A model generated the notes under the pieces. The model was not told the origin of the DNA. It ran no database searches and saw nothing but the letters and a program-made list of their open reading frames with translations. From an uncultured Methylopila sp. (GTDB lineage Bacteria > Pseudomonadota > Alphaproteobacteria > Rhizobiales > Methylopilaceae): a stretch of 64,000 bases of DNA. Shown here piece by piece: positions 44,759 to 55,202 of the stretch (position 1 is its first letter; every line of letters starts with the position of its first letter). The position numbers were made by a program, and so were the translations under genes. The stretch is taken from positions 124,001 to 188,000 of the forward strand of contig CABHPB010000082.1 in assembly GCA_902168115.1 (NCBI GenBank), in the 5' to 3' direction.

Positions 44759-47002
44759 ATGGCGGGTCCAACCAAAATCGGCGGAGAGAAAAGCGGCAAC
44801 TCCGACTTTATCACCGGCAGCGTCGCCGAACTGTCCAGTGGCGGCTATGCGACGGCCGAATTTACGACGCCATCGACCGTCAGTTATCTTGATGTCAGAT
44901 ATACGTCTGAGACAGGCGAAGATACGAGAACGGTAAATCTGCTCAGTGAGCCGTGGTCCAATTACGATTGGGACGTGAATTACATTACATACTCGCCCGT
45001 GATTGCGGGCCTGCCGGACGGCGCCACGGTAATATCAGCGACAGTCTCATACGACTACTTTATCGAAGATCCCGAGAACGACGATCCCTCGCGGCCGTAC
45101 AGCATAGTTTTTAACTACAGCGCCATCCTCAACGAGGACGGATCGGTAAGAAAGTATTTTAACGCCCCCGCTGATTTCGGGGTGCAAGATATCGCGTCCG
45201 GCGAGGACGGTCACTTCATCCTCGTAGGCAGCGACGGAACTGCCGATGGTCTTAGCGCGATTCTATACGACGAAAATGCAACTCTGATCGAAGACTCGAT
45301 TTCATTCGAGGCGCCCGCGGGTTTGCGTCCGGTCACTCCGAGCGCCGCCGCCTTCGACGGCGGATATGTCGTCGCCTGGATGAGCGTCGTGGGAACCCAG
45401 CAATCAGGGGTCCTGTCGATGCAACTGCTGGATCAGTCCGGGGAGGAGGTCGGCGGCCCGATCGAGATCGCTTCGAGTGGAAGGGACATGTCGGTCGAGG
45501 CGCTCGAGGGCGGACGGTTCATCGTCACCTGGACCGAGTCGGACGGGTCCGGCAGCGGCGTGCATGCCCAGTTGTACTCGGCCGCAGGCGCGACGATCGG
45601 CGACGAATTCATCGTCAACACCGAGACCGGCGGGGACCAGTCATACGCAAGCGTGACCGAACTCAAGAACGGCAGCTATGTCGTCGTCTGGACGGACGCG
45701 AGCGGCGTCGGCGGCGACTCGTCCGGAACGGCGATCAAAGGCCAGGTCTTTGGGGCGACCGGCGAAAGGCGCGGAGACGAGTTCCTCGTCAATACGCAGA
45801 CCGAAGGCTCGCAGCAGTGGCCCCTGGTGATCGCCCTGTCAGGCGATCGCTTCATGGTTCAATGGGCGTCACAGAACAACGGCGTCAAAGAGCAGATCTT
45901 CGACGCATCGAACCTGCCTAACGACTTCGTCGCGCCGACGATCGACGGCCTCTCGGGCGACACGGTCGCGGAGAACACGACGGACCGGACGATCTTCGGG
46001 ACCGTCGAAGCGTCCGACGTCGACACAGCCGCCGAAGACCTGCGTTTCACGCTGCTCGACGACGCCGACGGGCGCTTCACCAGCGGGGCCGTTTCCGGCG
46101 CCGTCCGCGTCGCGGACGGCCTGCGCCTCGACTACGAGCAGGAGACGAGCTTCACGATCGAGGTCCGCGTCACCGACACGGCGGGACACACGGCGGATCG
46201 CGAGTTCACGATCGATCTCAGCGACGTCTCGCCCGAGACGGTCAAGGGCGACGACAGGGACAACCGGATCATCGCCGGCGCCGGCAAGGATGCGCTGTCC
46301 GGCGCCGATGGGGCGGACACGCTGGAGGGCGGCGGCGGAAACGACACCCTCGACGGCGGCGAAGGCGTGGACAGACTGGTCGGCGGCAAAGGGAGCGACC
46401 GCTACCTCGTGAACGACACGGGCGACGTGGTGGTGGAGGCGTCCGGCGGCGGAAATGATGAGGTTCAGGCGACCGCCAGCTACACGCTCTCGGCGAACGT
46501 CGAGAAGCTGACGCTGCGCGGAGGCCAGGACATCGACGGAACCGGCAACGACTTAGCGAACAGGATCACGGGCGGCTCCGGAGACAACACGCTCGACGGC
46601 GAGGGCGGCGCCGACACGCTCGACGGAAAGGGCGGCGCCGACACGCTCGACGGCGGCCTCGGCGCGGACGTCCTGATCAGCGACGGCGGCGCGGACGTCT
46701 TCCGCTTCACCACCGCGATCGACAGCGGAGACAACGTCGACGCCATCAAGAGCTTCAGCGCCGCCAAGGACACGTTCGAACTCGCGAAATCGGTGTTCTC
46801 GGCGCTGTCGCGCGGCGTGCTGGACGACGACGCCTTCGTCGTCGGCGCGAAGGCGTCCGACGACGACGACAGGATCATCTACAAGTCCTCGACCGGCGCG
46901 CTCCTCTACGACAGGGACGGCGCGGGCGGCGCCGACGCCGTCAGGTTCGCAACGCTCGGACGCGGCCTCGAAATCGACGCCGACGATTTCCGCGTGATCT
47001 GA
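44759..47002 (+). CDS. RTX/cadherin-like secreted protein, copy 1
   Basis: 747 residues, no Sec signal. Residues about 1-390 contain beta-rich repeats of the form [10 protein letters not shown]...G.YVVVWTD..G..G....IKGQVF...G...[10 protein letters not shown], about 45-55 residues each. A cadherin-type domain (about 400-495) includes TIDGLSGDTVAENTTD and [16 protein letters not shown]. Then come Ca2+-binding RTX nonapeptides ([19 protein letters not shown], two blocks), and a serralysin-type C-terminal module ending DADDFRVI, the usual type I secretion signal region. Expected to be exported by a type I system (not encoded here). GC is lower in the first kilobase than in the 3' end. Paralogue follows. 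Confidence 0.9.
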   Translation: MAGPTKIGGEKSGNSDFITGSVAELSSGGYATAEFTTPSTVSYLDVRYTSETGEDTRTVNLLSEPWSNYDWDVNYITYSPVIAGLPDGATVISATVSYDYFIEDPENDDPSRPYSIVFNYSAILNEDGSVRKYFNAPADFGVQDIASGEDGHFILVGSDGTADGLSAILYDENATLIEDSISFEAPAGLRPVTPSAAAFDGGYVVAWMSVVGTQQSGVLSMQLLDQSGEEVGGPIEIASSGRDMSVEALEGGRFIVTWTESDGSGSGVHAQLYSAAGATIGDEFIVNTETGGDQSYASVTELKNGSYVVVWTDASGVGGDSSGTAIKGQVFGATGERRGDEFLVNTQTEGSQQWPLVIALSGDRFMVQWASQNNGVKEQIFDASNLPNDFVAPTIDGLSGDTVAENTTDRTIFGTVEASDVDTAAEDLRFTLLDDADGRFTSGAVSGAVRVADGLRLDYEQETSFTIEVRVTDTAGHTADREFTIDLSDVSPETVKGDDRDNRIIAGAGKDALSGADGADTLEGGGGNDTLDGGEGVDRLVGGKGSDRYLVNDTGDVVVEASGGGNDEVQATASYTLSANVEKLTLRGGQDIDGTGNDLANRITGGSGDNTLDGEGGADTLDGKGGADTLDGGLGADVLISDGGADVFRFTTAIDSGDNVDAIKSFSAAKDTFELAKSVFSALSRGVLDDDAFVVGAKASDDDDRIIYKSSTGALLYDRDGAGGADAVRFATLGRGLEIDADDFRVI

Positions 47003-47030
47003 GATCGGCGTCAGGCCGGGGAGCGCCGAG

Positions 47031-49301
47031 ATGACCAGCCCAATCAAAATCGGTGAAGAGACCGTAGATGGATCCTGGTTCTACTTTCGTGGCGTAGCTG
47101 AACTGTCCAACGGCGGATTCGCCACCGCCGAATATTCCATGGTTTCTACCGTCAGCTATCTTTCAGTAAGATATACCTCTGCAAACGGCGAGGACACCAA
47201 CAGCGTTACACTGGTCAGCCAGCCTTGGGTGCACGACGGATCAACTGTAGATTACGTCATATTCATGCCCGTCATAGCCGGCCTCTCCGATGGGGGCGCA
47301 ATCATATCGGCTACGATAAGACATCAATATTTCTCTGAGGGTCTGCAGAACGACGATCCCGACCCATCATCCAGCACAGACTCCAATTACAGCGCCATCC
47401 TCAATGAGGACGGCTCGGTGCGAAATTACTTTTCTGTCCCGGACGACTTCGGAATTCAGAACATTTCCGTAAGCGACAACGGCCAATTCATGCTCGTTGG
47501 TCAGAGCGATTTTTCCGATACTATAAACGCGCGCATATACGACGGAAGTGGAGTTCTTATCGACGGATCGATTTCAATCGACGCCCCGGAAGACTTGCGC
47601 CCGATCATGCCGAGCGCCGCCGCTATTGACGGCGGCTACGTCGTCGCCTGGACGAACGCTTCAGCCGTCGAGCTGTCTGGCGTCGTCTCCATGCAACTCC
47701 TAGATCGGTCCGGGGAGAAAGTCGGCGGTCCGATCGAAATCGCCTCCCGGGGCTCGTCCGTATCGGTGAAGGCGCTCGAGGACGAACGGTTCATCGTCAC
47801 CTGGTCGGGGTCAGACGGATCTGACAACGGCATTCATGCCCAGTTGTACTCGGCTACGGGCGAGACGATCGGCGACGAATTCATCGTCAACACCGAAACC
47901 GCCGAAGACCAGGGTGAGGCGAGCGTGACGGAACTGGCCGACGGCAGCTACGTCGTCGTCTGGACGGACATGAGCGGCACTGGCGGCGATCCATCCGCAC
48001 CGGGGATCAAGGGCCAGGTTTTCGCGGCGACAGGAGAAAAACGCGGCGACGAGTTCCTCGTCAATACGCAAACCGATGGCTATCAGCAGCTTCCCCATGT
48101 GATCGCCCTGACGGGAGAACGCTTCGTCGTTCAGTGGAACTCACAGGACGGCAGCATCAGGGAGCAGATCTTCGACGCCTCGAACCTGCCGAACGACTTC
48201 GTCGCGCCGACGATCGAGGGGCTCAGCGACGACACGGTCGCGGAGAACACGGAGAACCGCACGATCTTCGGGACTGTCGAGGCCACCGACGCCGGCTCGG
48301 CCGCAGGTGAGCTGCGCTTTGAACTGCTCGACGACGCCGACGGCCGCTTCACGATCGGGGCGGCCTCCGGCGCCGTCAGGGTCGCCGACAGTCTCCTGCT
48401 GGACTACGAACAGCTGGACAGCTTCACGATCGAAGTTCGCGTCACCGACGCCGGGGGCAATTTCGCCGACCGCGAGCTCACCATCCATCTCGACGACGTC
48501 TCGCCCGAGACCGTGAGCGGCGACGACCGCGGCAACCTGATCCGCGCCGGCGCCGGCGCCGATTCTCTGTCCGGGGCAGGCGGCGCCGACACGCTGGAGG
48601 GCGGCGGGGGGGCCGATACTCTTGACGGCGGCGAGGACGCGGACAGGCTGGTTGGCGGCAATGGGAACGACCGCTACCTCGTGGACGACATGGGCGACGT
48701 GGTGGTGGAGGCGTCCGGCGGCGGGAATGACGAGGTCCAGACGACCCTCAGCTACACGCTCTCGGCGAGTTTCGAGGCGCTCACGTTGCGCGGAGGCCAG
48801 GACATCCACGGAACCGGCAACGGCCTTGCGAACAGGATCACCGGCAATTCCGGCGACAACACGCTCGCTGGCAAGGGCGGCGCCGACAGACTCGACGGGG
48901 GGCGTGGCGCCGACAAGCTCGACGGCGGCCTCGGCGCCGACAGGCTTGACGGCGGCCTTGGCGCGGACGTCCTGATCGGCAGGGGCGGCGCCGACATCTT
49001 CCGCTTCAACACCGCGATCGACGGCGGGGACAACGTCGACGCCATCAAGGGCTTCAGCGCCGCAAAGGACACGATCGAACTTGCGAAATCCGTGTTCCCG
49101 GCGCTGTCGCTTGGCGCGCTGGACGACGACGCGTTCGTGGTGGGCGCGCGGGCAGCCGACGACGAGGACAGGATCATCTACAAGTCCTCGACCGGCGCGC
49201 TCCTCTACGACAGGGACGGCGCGGGCGGCGCCGACGCCATCAGGTTCGCAACGCTCGGACGCGGCCTCGACATCGACGCCGACGATTTCCGCGTGATCTG
49301 A
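47031..49301 (+). CDS. RTX/cadherin-like secreted protein, copy 2
   Basis: 756 residues, a tandem paralogue of the preceding gene with the same domain order: N-terminal segment (KIGEETVDG...[14 protein letters not shown]), beta repeats with [14 protein letters not shown] and [14 protein letters not shown], a cadherin-type domain with [16 protein letters not shown] and [19 protein letters not shown] nonapeptides with an extra block of [11 protein letters not shown] units, and the [10 protein letters not shown] end. The last 120 codons are nearly identical in DNA to copy 1, while the N-terminal 150 residues have diverged. Probable secreted or surface adhesin-like protein; function not known. 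Confidence 0.9.
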   Translation: MTSPIKIGEETVDGSWFYFRGVAELSNGGFATAEYSMVSTVSYLSVRYTSANGEDTNSVTLVSQPWVHDGSTVDYVIFMPVIAGLSDGGAIISATIRHQYFSEGLQNDDPDPSSSTDSNYSAILNEDGSVRNYFSVPDDFGIQNISVSDNGQFMLVGQSDFSDTINARIYDGSGVLIDGSISIDAPEDLRPIMPSAAAIDGGYVVAWTNASAVELSGVVSMQLLDRSGEKVGGPIEIASRGSSVSVKALEDERFIVTWSGSDGSDNGIHAQLYSATGETIGDEFIVNTETAEDQGEASVTELADGSYVVVWTDMSGTGGDPSAPGIKGQVFAATGEKRGDEFLVNTQTDGYQQLPHVIALTGERFVVQWNSQDGSIREQIFDASNLPNDFVAPTIEGLSDDTVAENTENRTIFGTVEATDAGSAAGELRFELLDDADGRFTIGAASGAVRVADSLLLDYEQLDSFTIEVRVTDAGGNFADRELTIHLDDVSPETVSGDDRGNLIRAGAGADSLSGAGGADTLEGGGGADTLDGGEDADRLVGGNGNDRYLVDDMGDVVVEASGGGNDEVQTTLSYTLSASFEALTLRGGQDIHGTGNGLANRITGNSGDNTLAGKGGADRLDGGRGADKLDGGLGADRLDGGLGADVLIGRGGADIFRFNTAIDGGDNVDAIKGFSAAKDTIELAKSVFPALSLGALDDDAFVVGARAADDEDRIIYKSSTGALLYDRDGAGGADAIRFATLGRGLDIDADDFRVI

Positions 49302-49374
49302 GGCGCGATCCGGCTATAGATCGGCGGCCGGCGGAGAACGCGCGGCGCGCAGGTCAAGGCAGCAGGGGCGGCGT

Positions 49375-50253
49375 TTGAAAGGCATCGTACTCGCCGGGGG
49401 CTCCGGCACCCGGCTCTATCCGGCGACGCTCGCGGTCAACAAGCAGCTGCTGCCGGTCTACGACAAGCCGATGATCTACTATCCGCTGTCGGCGCTCATG
49501 CTGGCGGGGATACGCGACATCCTGCTGATCGCCTCGCCCGAGTTCCTCGACAGCTACAAGCGGCTGCTCGGCGACGGGTCGGACTACGGCCTCAGCCTGT
49601 CCTATGCGGTGCAGGACAGGCCCGAGGGCATCGCGCAGGCGCTCGTCATCGGCCGAGAATTCGTCGGCGACGGGCGCGTGGCGCTGGTGCTCGGCGACAA
49701 CATCTTCTTCTCCGCCAATCTCGGCGAGCGGCTGAAGGCGGTCGCCGCCCGGCCCGACGGCGCGACCGTCTTCGCCTATCAGGTCGAGGACCCGCAGCGT
49801 TACGGCGTGGTCGAGCTCGACGCCGCGGGCCGGCCGACGGCGATCGTCGAGAAGCCGGAGAAGCCGCGCTCCGACTGGGCGGTGACGGGCCTCTACTTCT
49901 ACGACAGCGCCGCGCTCGACATCGCCGCGGCGCTGAAACCCTCGGCGCGCGGCGAATTCGAGATCACCGACGTCAACCGCGCCTATCTCGAGCGCGGCGC
50001 GCTGTCGGTCGAAAAGCTCGGCCGCGGCGCGGCCTGGCTCGACACCGGCACGCATGACAGCCTGCTAGAGGCGAGCGAATTCGTCCGCGCGCTGCAGCAC
50101 CGGCAGGGCCTCGCCATCGCGTGCCTGGAAGAGATCGCCTTCGAGAACGGCTTCATCGGCCTCGCGGCGCTTGAGTCGCGCGGAAGACTGTTTGAGAAGA
50201 CGGCCTACGGGCGCTATCTGCTGCGCCTCGTGGAAGCCCAGCGAGCGGTCTGA
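49375..50253 (+). CDS. rfbA: Glucose-1-phosphate thymidylyltransferase
   Basis: 292-residue nucleotidyltransferase, the first enzyme of dTDP-L-rhamnose synthesis. It begins at a TTG codon ([39 protein letters not shown]), preceded by AGGGG; no ATG is suitably placed. Other motifs: [64 protein letters not shown]. Its TGA overlaps the ATG of trmO by one base (TGATG). Confidence 0.95.
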   Translation: MKGIVLAGGSGTRLYPATLAVNKQLLPVYDKPMIYYPLSALMLAGIRDILLIASPEFLDSYKRLLGDGSDYGLSLSYAVQDRPEGIAQALVIGREFVGDGRVALVLGDNIFFSANLGERLKAVAARPDGATVFAYQVEDPQRYGVVELDAAGRPTAIVEKPEKPRSDWAVTGLYFYDSAALDIAAALKPSARGEFEITDVNRAYLERGALSVEKLGRGAAWLDTGTHDSLLEASEFVRALQHRQGLAIACLEEIAFENGFIGLAALESRGRLFEKTAYGRYLLRLVEAQRAV

Positions 50254-50747
50254 TGGTCCGGCTGCAGGAGATCCGCGCCAACGAGGTCGCCGTCGAGCCG
50301 CCGGCTGCGACGGACGCCGGGCTCGTCTTCATCGGCCGCATCCGCACGCCCTGGACGTCGCGGCTCGAATGCCCCCGGCAGGGCCGGCGGGACGGCCCGA
50401 CATGCCGGATCGAGATCTTCGAGCCGTGGAGCCCCGCGCTCGCCGGGATCGAGGCTTTCGAGCAGCTCGAGGTCCTGTACTGGCTCGACCAGTCGCGCCG
50501 CGACCTCGTGCTCCAGAGCCCGAAGAACGACGGGACGACGCGCGGGACCTTCGCGCTGCGCTCGCCGGTGCGGCCGAACCCGATCGGGACCTCGCTCGTG
50601 TCGTTCGTCGCACGGGAAGGAGCGACGGTGCTGGTGCGCGGCCTCGACTGCCTCGACGGCACGCCGCTGATCGACCTGAAGCCCGATCGCTGCCAGTTCA
50701 CCCCGCTCGCCCCGCCGCAGCCGGGCGATTTCCAGGTCGGGGACTGA
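50253..50747 (+). CDS. trmO: tRNA (t6A37) methyltransferase TrmO family
   Basis: 164-residue SAM-dependent enzyme that N6-methylates threonylcarbamoyl-adenosine 37 in tRNA-Thr. Family marks: [55 protein letters not shown], and [16 protein letters not shown]. Translationally coupled to rfbA by a one-base overlap, though the functions are unrelated. Length is normal for the single-domain form. Confidence 0.9.
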   Translation: MVRLQEIRANEVAVEPPAATDAGLVFIGRIRTPWTSRLECPRQGRRDGPTCRIEIFEPWSPALAGIEAFEQLEVLYWLDQSRRDLVLQSPKNDGTTRGTFALRSPVRPNPIGTSLVSFVAREGATVLVRGLDCLDGTPLIDLKPDRCQFTPLAPPQPGDFQVGD

Positions 50748-50922
50748 TCGGTTCTCCGCGGGCAGGCCCGTCATGCGGCGGCGCCGCGCTTCGATGCGCG
50801 CCCGCAAGGGTGACGCGCGCGGAACACGCCTTAGAATCCGCCCCGTAATCAATCCGCCCGGCCGAGCTCTTCGCAGGGAGATGTCCCGCGCGCCGCCGGG
50901 CTTTCATGCCGAAAGGACAGCC

Positions 50923-51978
50923 ATGTTCGCCTGCACCGGCTACGCAGCTCAATCCTCCGACGCGCAGCTTGCGCCGTTCGACTTCACCCGCCGCGACCTG
51001 CGCCCGAAGGACGTCCGCATCGAGATCGCCTATTGCGGCGTCTGCCACTCGGACCTGCACCAGGCCCGCAACGAGTGGAAGAACTCGATCTATCCCTGCG
51101 TCCCCGGCCACGAGATCGTCGGCAAGGTGGTCGAGGTCGGCCCCGAGGTGACGAAGTTCAAGGTCGGCCAGAACGCCGCCATCGGCTGCATGGTCGACAG
51201 CTGCCGGACCTGCGCAAGCTGCAAGGACGGGCTCGAGCAGTACTGCGAGAACATGTTCGTCGGCACCTATAACGGCGCCGACAAGCAGACCGGCGAGAAC
51301 ACCTATGGCGGCTATTCCGACCAGATCGTCTGCGACGAGGATTTCGTGCTTCGCCTGCCCGAAAACCTCGATCTCGCCGCCGCCGCGCCGCTGCTCTGCG
51401 CCGGCATCACGACCTATTCGCCGCTGCGCCGCTGGAAGGTCGGACCGGGCATGAAGGTCGGCATCGTCGGCCTCGGCGGGCTCGGACACATGGCGGTGAA
51501 GCTCGCCCACGCCATGGGCGCGAAGGTGGTCCTGTTCACGACCTCCCCCAACAAGGTGGAGGACGCCAAAAAACTCGGCGCGGACGAGGTCGTGATCTCC
51601 AAGGACAAGGACCAGATGGCGGCTCACGCCTCCAGCTTCGACTTCATCCTCGACTGCGTCGCGGCCCAGCACGACATCAACGAATATATCGGCCTCCTGA
51701 AGCGCGACGCGACGCTCTGTCAGGTCGGCGCGCCGGAGAACCCGCTCGCTGTCGCCGTGTTCAGCCTGATCTTCGCCCGCCGCAACTTCGCCGGCTCGCT
51801 GATCGGCGGCATCGCGGAGACGCAGGAGATGCTTGATTTTTGCGGCAAGCACGGCATCACGTCCGACATCGAGATCATCCCGATCCAGGACATCGAGAAG
51901 GCCTACGCCCGGATGCTCAAGAGCGACGTGAAGTATCGCTTCGTCATCGACATGGGCAGCCTGAAGAAGGCCGCGTGA
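50923..51978 (+). CDS. Zinc-dependent NAD(P)-linked alcohol dehydrogenase
   Basis: 351-residue medium-chain dehydrogenase of the cinnamyl alcohol dehydrogenase/YahK type. The catalytic zinc site is CGVCHSDLHQARNEW with GHEIVGKV; the structural zinc Cys set is CRTCASCKDGLEQYC. The Rossmann motif GIVGLGGLGHMAVKLA is intact. Start at 50923 (MFACTGYAAQ) with GAAAGGAC upstream. Reduces aldehydes with broad specificity; physiological substrate unknown. Stand-alone gene. Confidence 0.93.
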   Translation: MFACTGYAAQSSDAQLAPFDFTRRDLRPKDVRIEIAYCGVCHSDLHQARNEWKNSIYPCVPGHEIVGKVVEVGPEVTKFKVGQNAAIGCMVDSCRTCASCKDGLEQYCENMFVGTYNGADKQTGENTYGGYSDQIVCDEDFVLRLPENLDLAAAAPLLCAGITTYSPLRRWKVGPGMKVGIVGLGGLGHMAVKLAHAMGAKVVLFTTSPNKVEDAKKLGADEVVISKDKDQMAAHASSFDFILDCVAAQHDINEYIGLLKRDATLCQVGAPENPLAVAVFSLIFARRNFAGSLIGGIAETQEMLDFCGKHGITSDIEIIPIQDIEKAYARMLKSDVKYRFVIDMGSLKKAA

Positions 51979-52021
51979 GACGACGCCGGCGTCGCGATCG
52001 CGCGGCGCCCGCCGTTCTCTC

Positions 52022-52402
52022 CTACTGCACGGAGGCCGCTGCGGTCTCGACGGCGAGGGCGCAGTAGACCGGCGAAGAGTTCAGGCTCTTGCAGGTCATG
52101 ACGACCTCGTGCCGGCCCTTGCCCGTCAATGGGAAGGTCTGCCGCCAGCGCTCGTCCGGATTGGTGTGTGGACCGAAGATCTGGGCGCCATTGTCCGTCA
52201 CCGTGATGGCCGTTGCGCTGTCGGTGTGGCGGTTGATGGTCATGACGCGGGCCGAGACCTGGACCCCGGCTTCGCTTTGCACGTCGACGACGACCCGGTC
52301 GTAATTCTGGCCCTTCGTGCCTTGCGGCTCGTCTGCGAACGAGGACGCCCCGCCGAATAATATGAATATTATAAATGCAGGAAGTATTGATCGCTTCGAC
52401 AT
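52022..52402 (-). CDS. Secreted hypothetical protein
   Basis: 126 residues with a signal peptide (MSKRSILPAFIIFILFGGASSFA). The mature part is beta-rich (YDRVVVDVQSEAGVQVSARVMTINRHTDSATAITVTDNGAQIFGPHTNPDE...) and ends with two Cys (MTCKSL, YCALAV). The coding region start is AT-rich relative to neighbours. No family recognised; a periplasmic location is likely. Confidence 0.65.
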   Translation of the reverse strand: MSKRSILPAFIIFILFGGASSFADEPQGTKGQNYDRVVVDVQSEAGVQVSARVMTINRHTDSATAITVTDNGAQIFGPHTNPDERWRQTFPLTGKGRHEVVMTCKSLNSSPVYCALAVETAAASVQ

Positions 52403-52510
52403 GGCGCTTCTCCCGACGCGCCAGGAGAATGCGGCTCGATTTACGAGGCGTCTACTGAGACAATTCTTATTACGATTTCCGAACTGCGGGTGGTGGGCGC
52501 CGACGCCGGA

Positions 52511-55189
52511 TCAGGCCGAAATCGCCTCCGGAACCCGCATGGCGGCTAGCATGCGGCGGATCTCCGGCAGGCAGGAGCCGCAGTTCGTGCCCGCCTTCGT
52601 CGCTGACCCGACCGCGGCTGCGTCGCAGGCGCCAGTCATGATGGCGCTCTCGATTACCCCCTTCGCGACACCATGGCAGGCGCAGACAAGAGGTCCGAGC
52701 GAGGCGCCGTCGCTGGCGCGGCCGGCGAGCAGCAGCCCGCGGGTCTCGCTTTCGTCCAGCGACTGGCCGAGCCGCCCGCGCAGGTAGGTCCATGCGCTTT
52801 CCTGTCGTCCCGGGCCGACGAACAGGCAGGCCTGCAGCAGGCCGCCACGGAAAACCGCCGCCCGATGGCGGCCACGGCGCGCATCGACGAATTCGACGAC
52901 CTCGTCGCCGGGGTCCAGATCCGGGATCAGGTCCTCGAGTCGGACTTGGTCGTCGGTCGCGAAAAGAATCCCCGTTCCGTCTGGTACGGCGGCGGTCGCC
53001 CACCATGCGCCATCCGGCTTTTCGAGCGCGCCGCGCGAGAGCGCGAAGCCCTGGCGCTCGAACCGCGCGGGCCGGACCGAAGCCGCCGTCGACTTCGCGT
53101 CGGGCTGTCCGGAGATCGGATCGACGCGCGCGTGGACGAGCGCGCCGATCAGGCCGGACGACGAGGTCTCCTGGGTCCAGTGGATCGCGGCGAACAGCGC
53201 GCCGTCGCGCGCCTCCGGCGTGACCCGCGCGCGCAGCGTCGCCTCGCCATGGGCCGTGGCGACGGTCGCGAAGCCGCCGTCGACGACTCCTGCGGCTTGG
53301 GCGTCGACGGTCGAGATTTCGAGGAACGGCTCCGGCAGATGGCTCGACAGGCGCGGGCTTTTCCCGGTGCGCGTCATCGTGTGCCACTGGTCGCGGATCC
53401 GGCCGGTGTTGAGACGCAGCGGGAAGTCGGCGGACAGGGTCGCCGCGGCCTGCGGCGCCGCGACGGCGACGAAGCGGCCCTTGCCGTCGGCGGTGTAGAA
53501 GCCGCCCTTGGCGAAGAACCGCGTCTCGGTCCGCGCCGTCCCCTTGCGCGCCGGCCACTGCACCGGCTGCAGGCGATCGTAGTCGCGGGTGTCGAGGCTC
53601 GCGAGCGCGCCGATGTCGAAGTCGCGCGCGCCGTCGTTCTCAAAGGCGGAGAGCGCCGCGTGCTCGCGGAACACCTCGCCGACGGTGCGCCAGCCGAAAG
53701 CCTCGCCATAGCCAAGGCGCTTGGCCACCTGCGCGATCGCCCACCAGTCCGGCCGAGCCTCGCCGGGCAGCGCAAGGAACGGCCGCTGCCGGGAGATGCG
53801 CCGCTCGGAATTGGTGACCGTGCCGTCCTTCTCGCCCCAGGCGGCGGCCGGCAGGCGGATCTTCGCGCCGGCCGCGAGCGTGTCGTTGGAGGCGACGTTC
53901 TCCGAGACGACGAAATGGTCGAGCCTGCCGAGCGCTTCAGCGACCGCGCCGGCGCGCGGCAGCGAGGCCGCCGGGTTGGTGCCCATCACCCAGAGCGCAC
54001 GAATCTCGCCGCGCGCGACCGCCTCGAACATGTCGACGGCTTTCAGACCAGGCGCTTTCGCCATGCGCGGCGCGTCCCAGAACCGACCGACCTTGTCGAC
54101 CGACTCCGCGTCGAAGCCCATATGGGCGGCGAGCATGTTGGCGAGCCCGCCGACCTCGCGCCCGCCCATGGCGTTGGGCTGGCCGGTCAGCGAGAAGGGT
54201 CCCATGCCCGCCTTTCCGATGCGGCCTGTCGCAAGGTGGCAGTTCAGGATGGCGTTGACCTTGTCGACGCCGTCGGCCGACTGGTTCACGCCCTGGCTAT
54301 AGAGCGTGACCGTGCGCTCCGTTTCGGCGAACATCGCGAAGAAGGCGGCGACGTCTGCCTCGCAGACGCCGCAGGCCTTCGCCGTAGCGGCGACACCGGG
54401 CGCGATCTCGCGCGCCCGGGCGAGCGCTTCGTCGAACCCTGACGTGTGCGCATGCACATAGGCGGGATCGATCCGTCCCGCGTCGGCGAGATGGACGAGC
54501 AGGCCGGAGAACAGCGCGACGTCGCTGCCGCCCGCGATCTTGAGGTGGAGGTCCGCCTCCTCCGCCGTCGCCGAGACGCGCGGATCGATCACGACCATCT
54601 TCGTGCCGCGCTCGGCCTTCGCCGCCAGCATGCGCTGGTAGAGCACCGGGTGACACCAGGCGGCGTTCGAGCCGGTGAAGACGATCAGGTCGGCGGATTC
54701 TAGGTCGCGATAGGTCCCCGGAACCGTGTCGGATCCGAACGCGCGGACATGCCCGGCGACCGAGGACGACATGCAGAGCCGGGAGTTGGTGTCAACGTTC
54801 GCCGATCCAAGGAAGCCCTTGAACAGCTTGTTAGCCGCATAATAGTCCTCGGTGAGGAGCTGGCCCGACAGATAGATCGCGATCGCTTTCGGCCCGTAGG
54901 TCTCGAGCGTCTGGCGGAACCCCTTGGCGACCGCGTCGAGCGCCTCGTCCCAGCTCGCGCGCTCGCCATCGATCTCCGGATGCAGAAGCCGGCCCTCAAG
55001 CGAGAGCGTCTCGCCGAGCGCGGACCCCTTCGAGCACAGCCGCCCGAAGTTCGACGGATGGTCGGGATCGCCCGCCACCGTCGCGCCGCCCGCCCGGTCG
55101 GGCTGCGCAAGCACCCCGCAGCCGACCCCGCAATAGGGGCAGGTGGTCGCGATCGGCGCCGGGTTCGGATCGGCGGCGTGCACGTTCAT
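52511..55189 (-). CDS. nasA: Assimilatory nitrate reductase catalytic subunit with C-terminal BFD-like domain
   Basis: 892 residues. Start at 55189 (MNVHAADPNP). The N-terminal [4Fe-4S] motif is CPYCGVGCGVL followed by NFGRLCSKG. The molybdopterin domains include TNSRLCMSSSVAGHVRAFGSDTVPG, FTGSNAAWCHP, and the C-terminal cofactor-binding segment RLNTGRIRDQWHTMTRTGKSPRL. The last 60 residues are a BFD-like [2Fe-2S] domain (LVCACHGVAKG...TNCGSCLPEIRRML). This cytosolic bis-MGD enzyme reduces nitrate to nitrite. Last gene of the reductase operon; electrons probably come from the CysJ-like or FAD protein. Confidence 0.95.
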   Translation of the reverse strand: MNVHAADPNPAPIATTCPYCGVGCGVLAQPDRAGGATVAGDPDHPSNFGRLCSKGSALGETLSLEGRLLHPEIDGERASWDEALDAVAKGFRQTLETYGPKAIAIYLSGQLLTEDYYAANKLFKGFLGSANVDTNSRLCMSSSVAGHVRAFGSDTVPGTYRDLESADLIVFTGSNAAWCHPVLYQRMLAAKAERGTKMVVIDPRVSATAEEADLHLKIAGGSDVALFSGLLVHLADAGRIDPAYVHAHTSGFDEALARAREIAPGVAATAKACGVCEADVAAFFAMFAETERTVTLYSQGVNQSADGVDKVNAILNCHLATGRIGKAGMGPFSLTGQPNAMGGREVGGLANMLAAHMGFDAESVDKVGRFWDAPRMAKAPGLKAVDMFEAVARGEIRALWVMGTNPAASLPRAGAVAEALGRLDHFVVSENVASNDTLAAGAKIRLPAAAWGEKDGTVTNSERRISRQRPFLALPGEARPDWWAIAQVAKRLGYGEAFGWRTVGEVFREHAALSAFENDGARDFDIGALASLDTRDYDRLQPVQWPARKGTARTETRFFAKGGFYTADGKGRFVAVAAPQAAATLSADFPLRLNTGRIRDQWHTMTRTGKSPRLSSHLPEPFLEISTVDAQAAGVVDGGFATVATAHGEATLRARVTPEARDGALFAAIHWTQETSSSGLIGALVHARVDPISGQPDAKSTAASVRPARFERQGFALSRGALEKPDGAWWATAAVPDGTGILFATDDQVRLEDLIPDLDPGDEVVEFVDARRGRHRAAVFRGGLLQACLFVGPGRQESAWTYLRGRLGQSLDESETRGLLLAGRASDGASLGPLVCACHGVAKGVIESAIMTGACDAAAVGSATKAGTNCGSCLPEIRRMLAAMRVPEAISA

Positions 55190-55202
55190 GCGCGATCCCC
55201 GG

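Noticed and set aside
49302-49374. An ATG start for rfbA upstream of 49375
   Set aside because: No in-frame ATG precedes the conserved [12 protein letters not shown] segment; the TTG codon at 49375 with a nearby purine-rich site is the best start.
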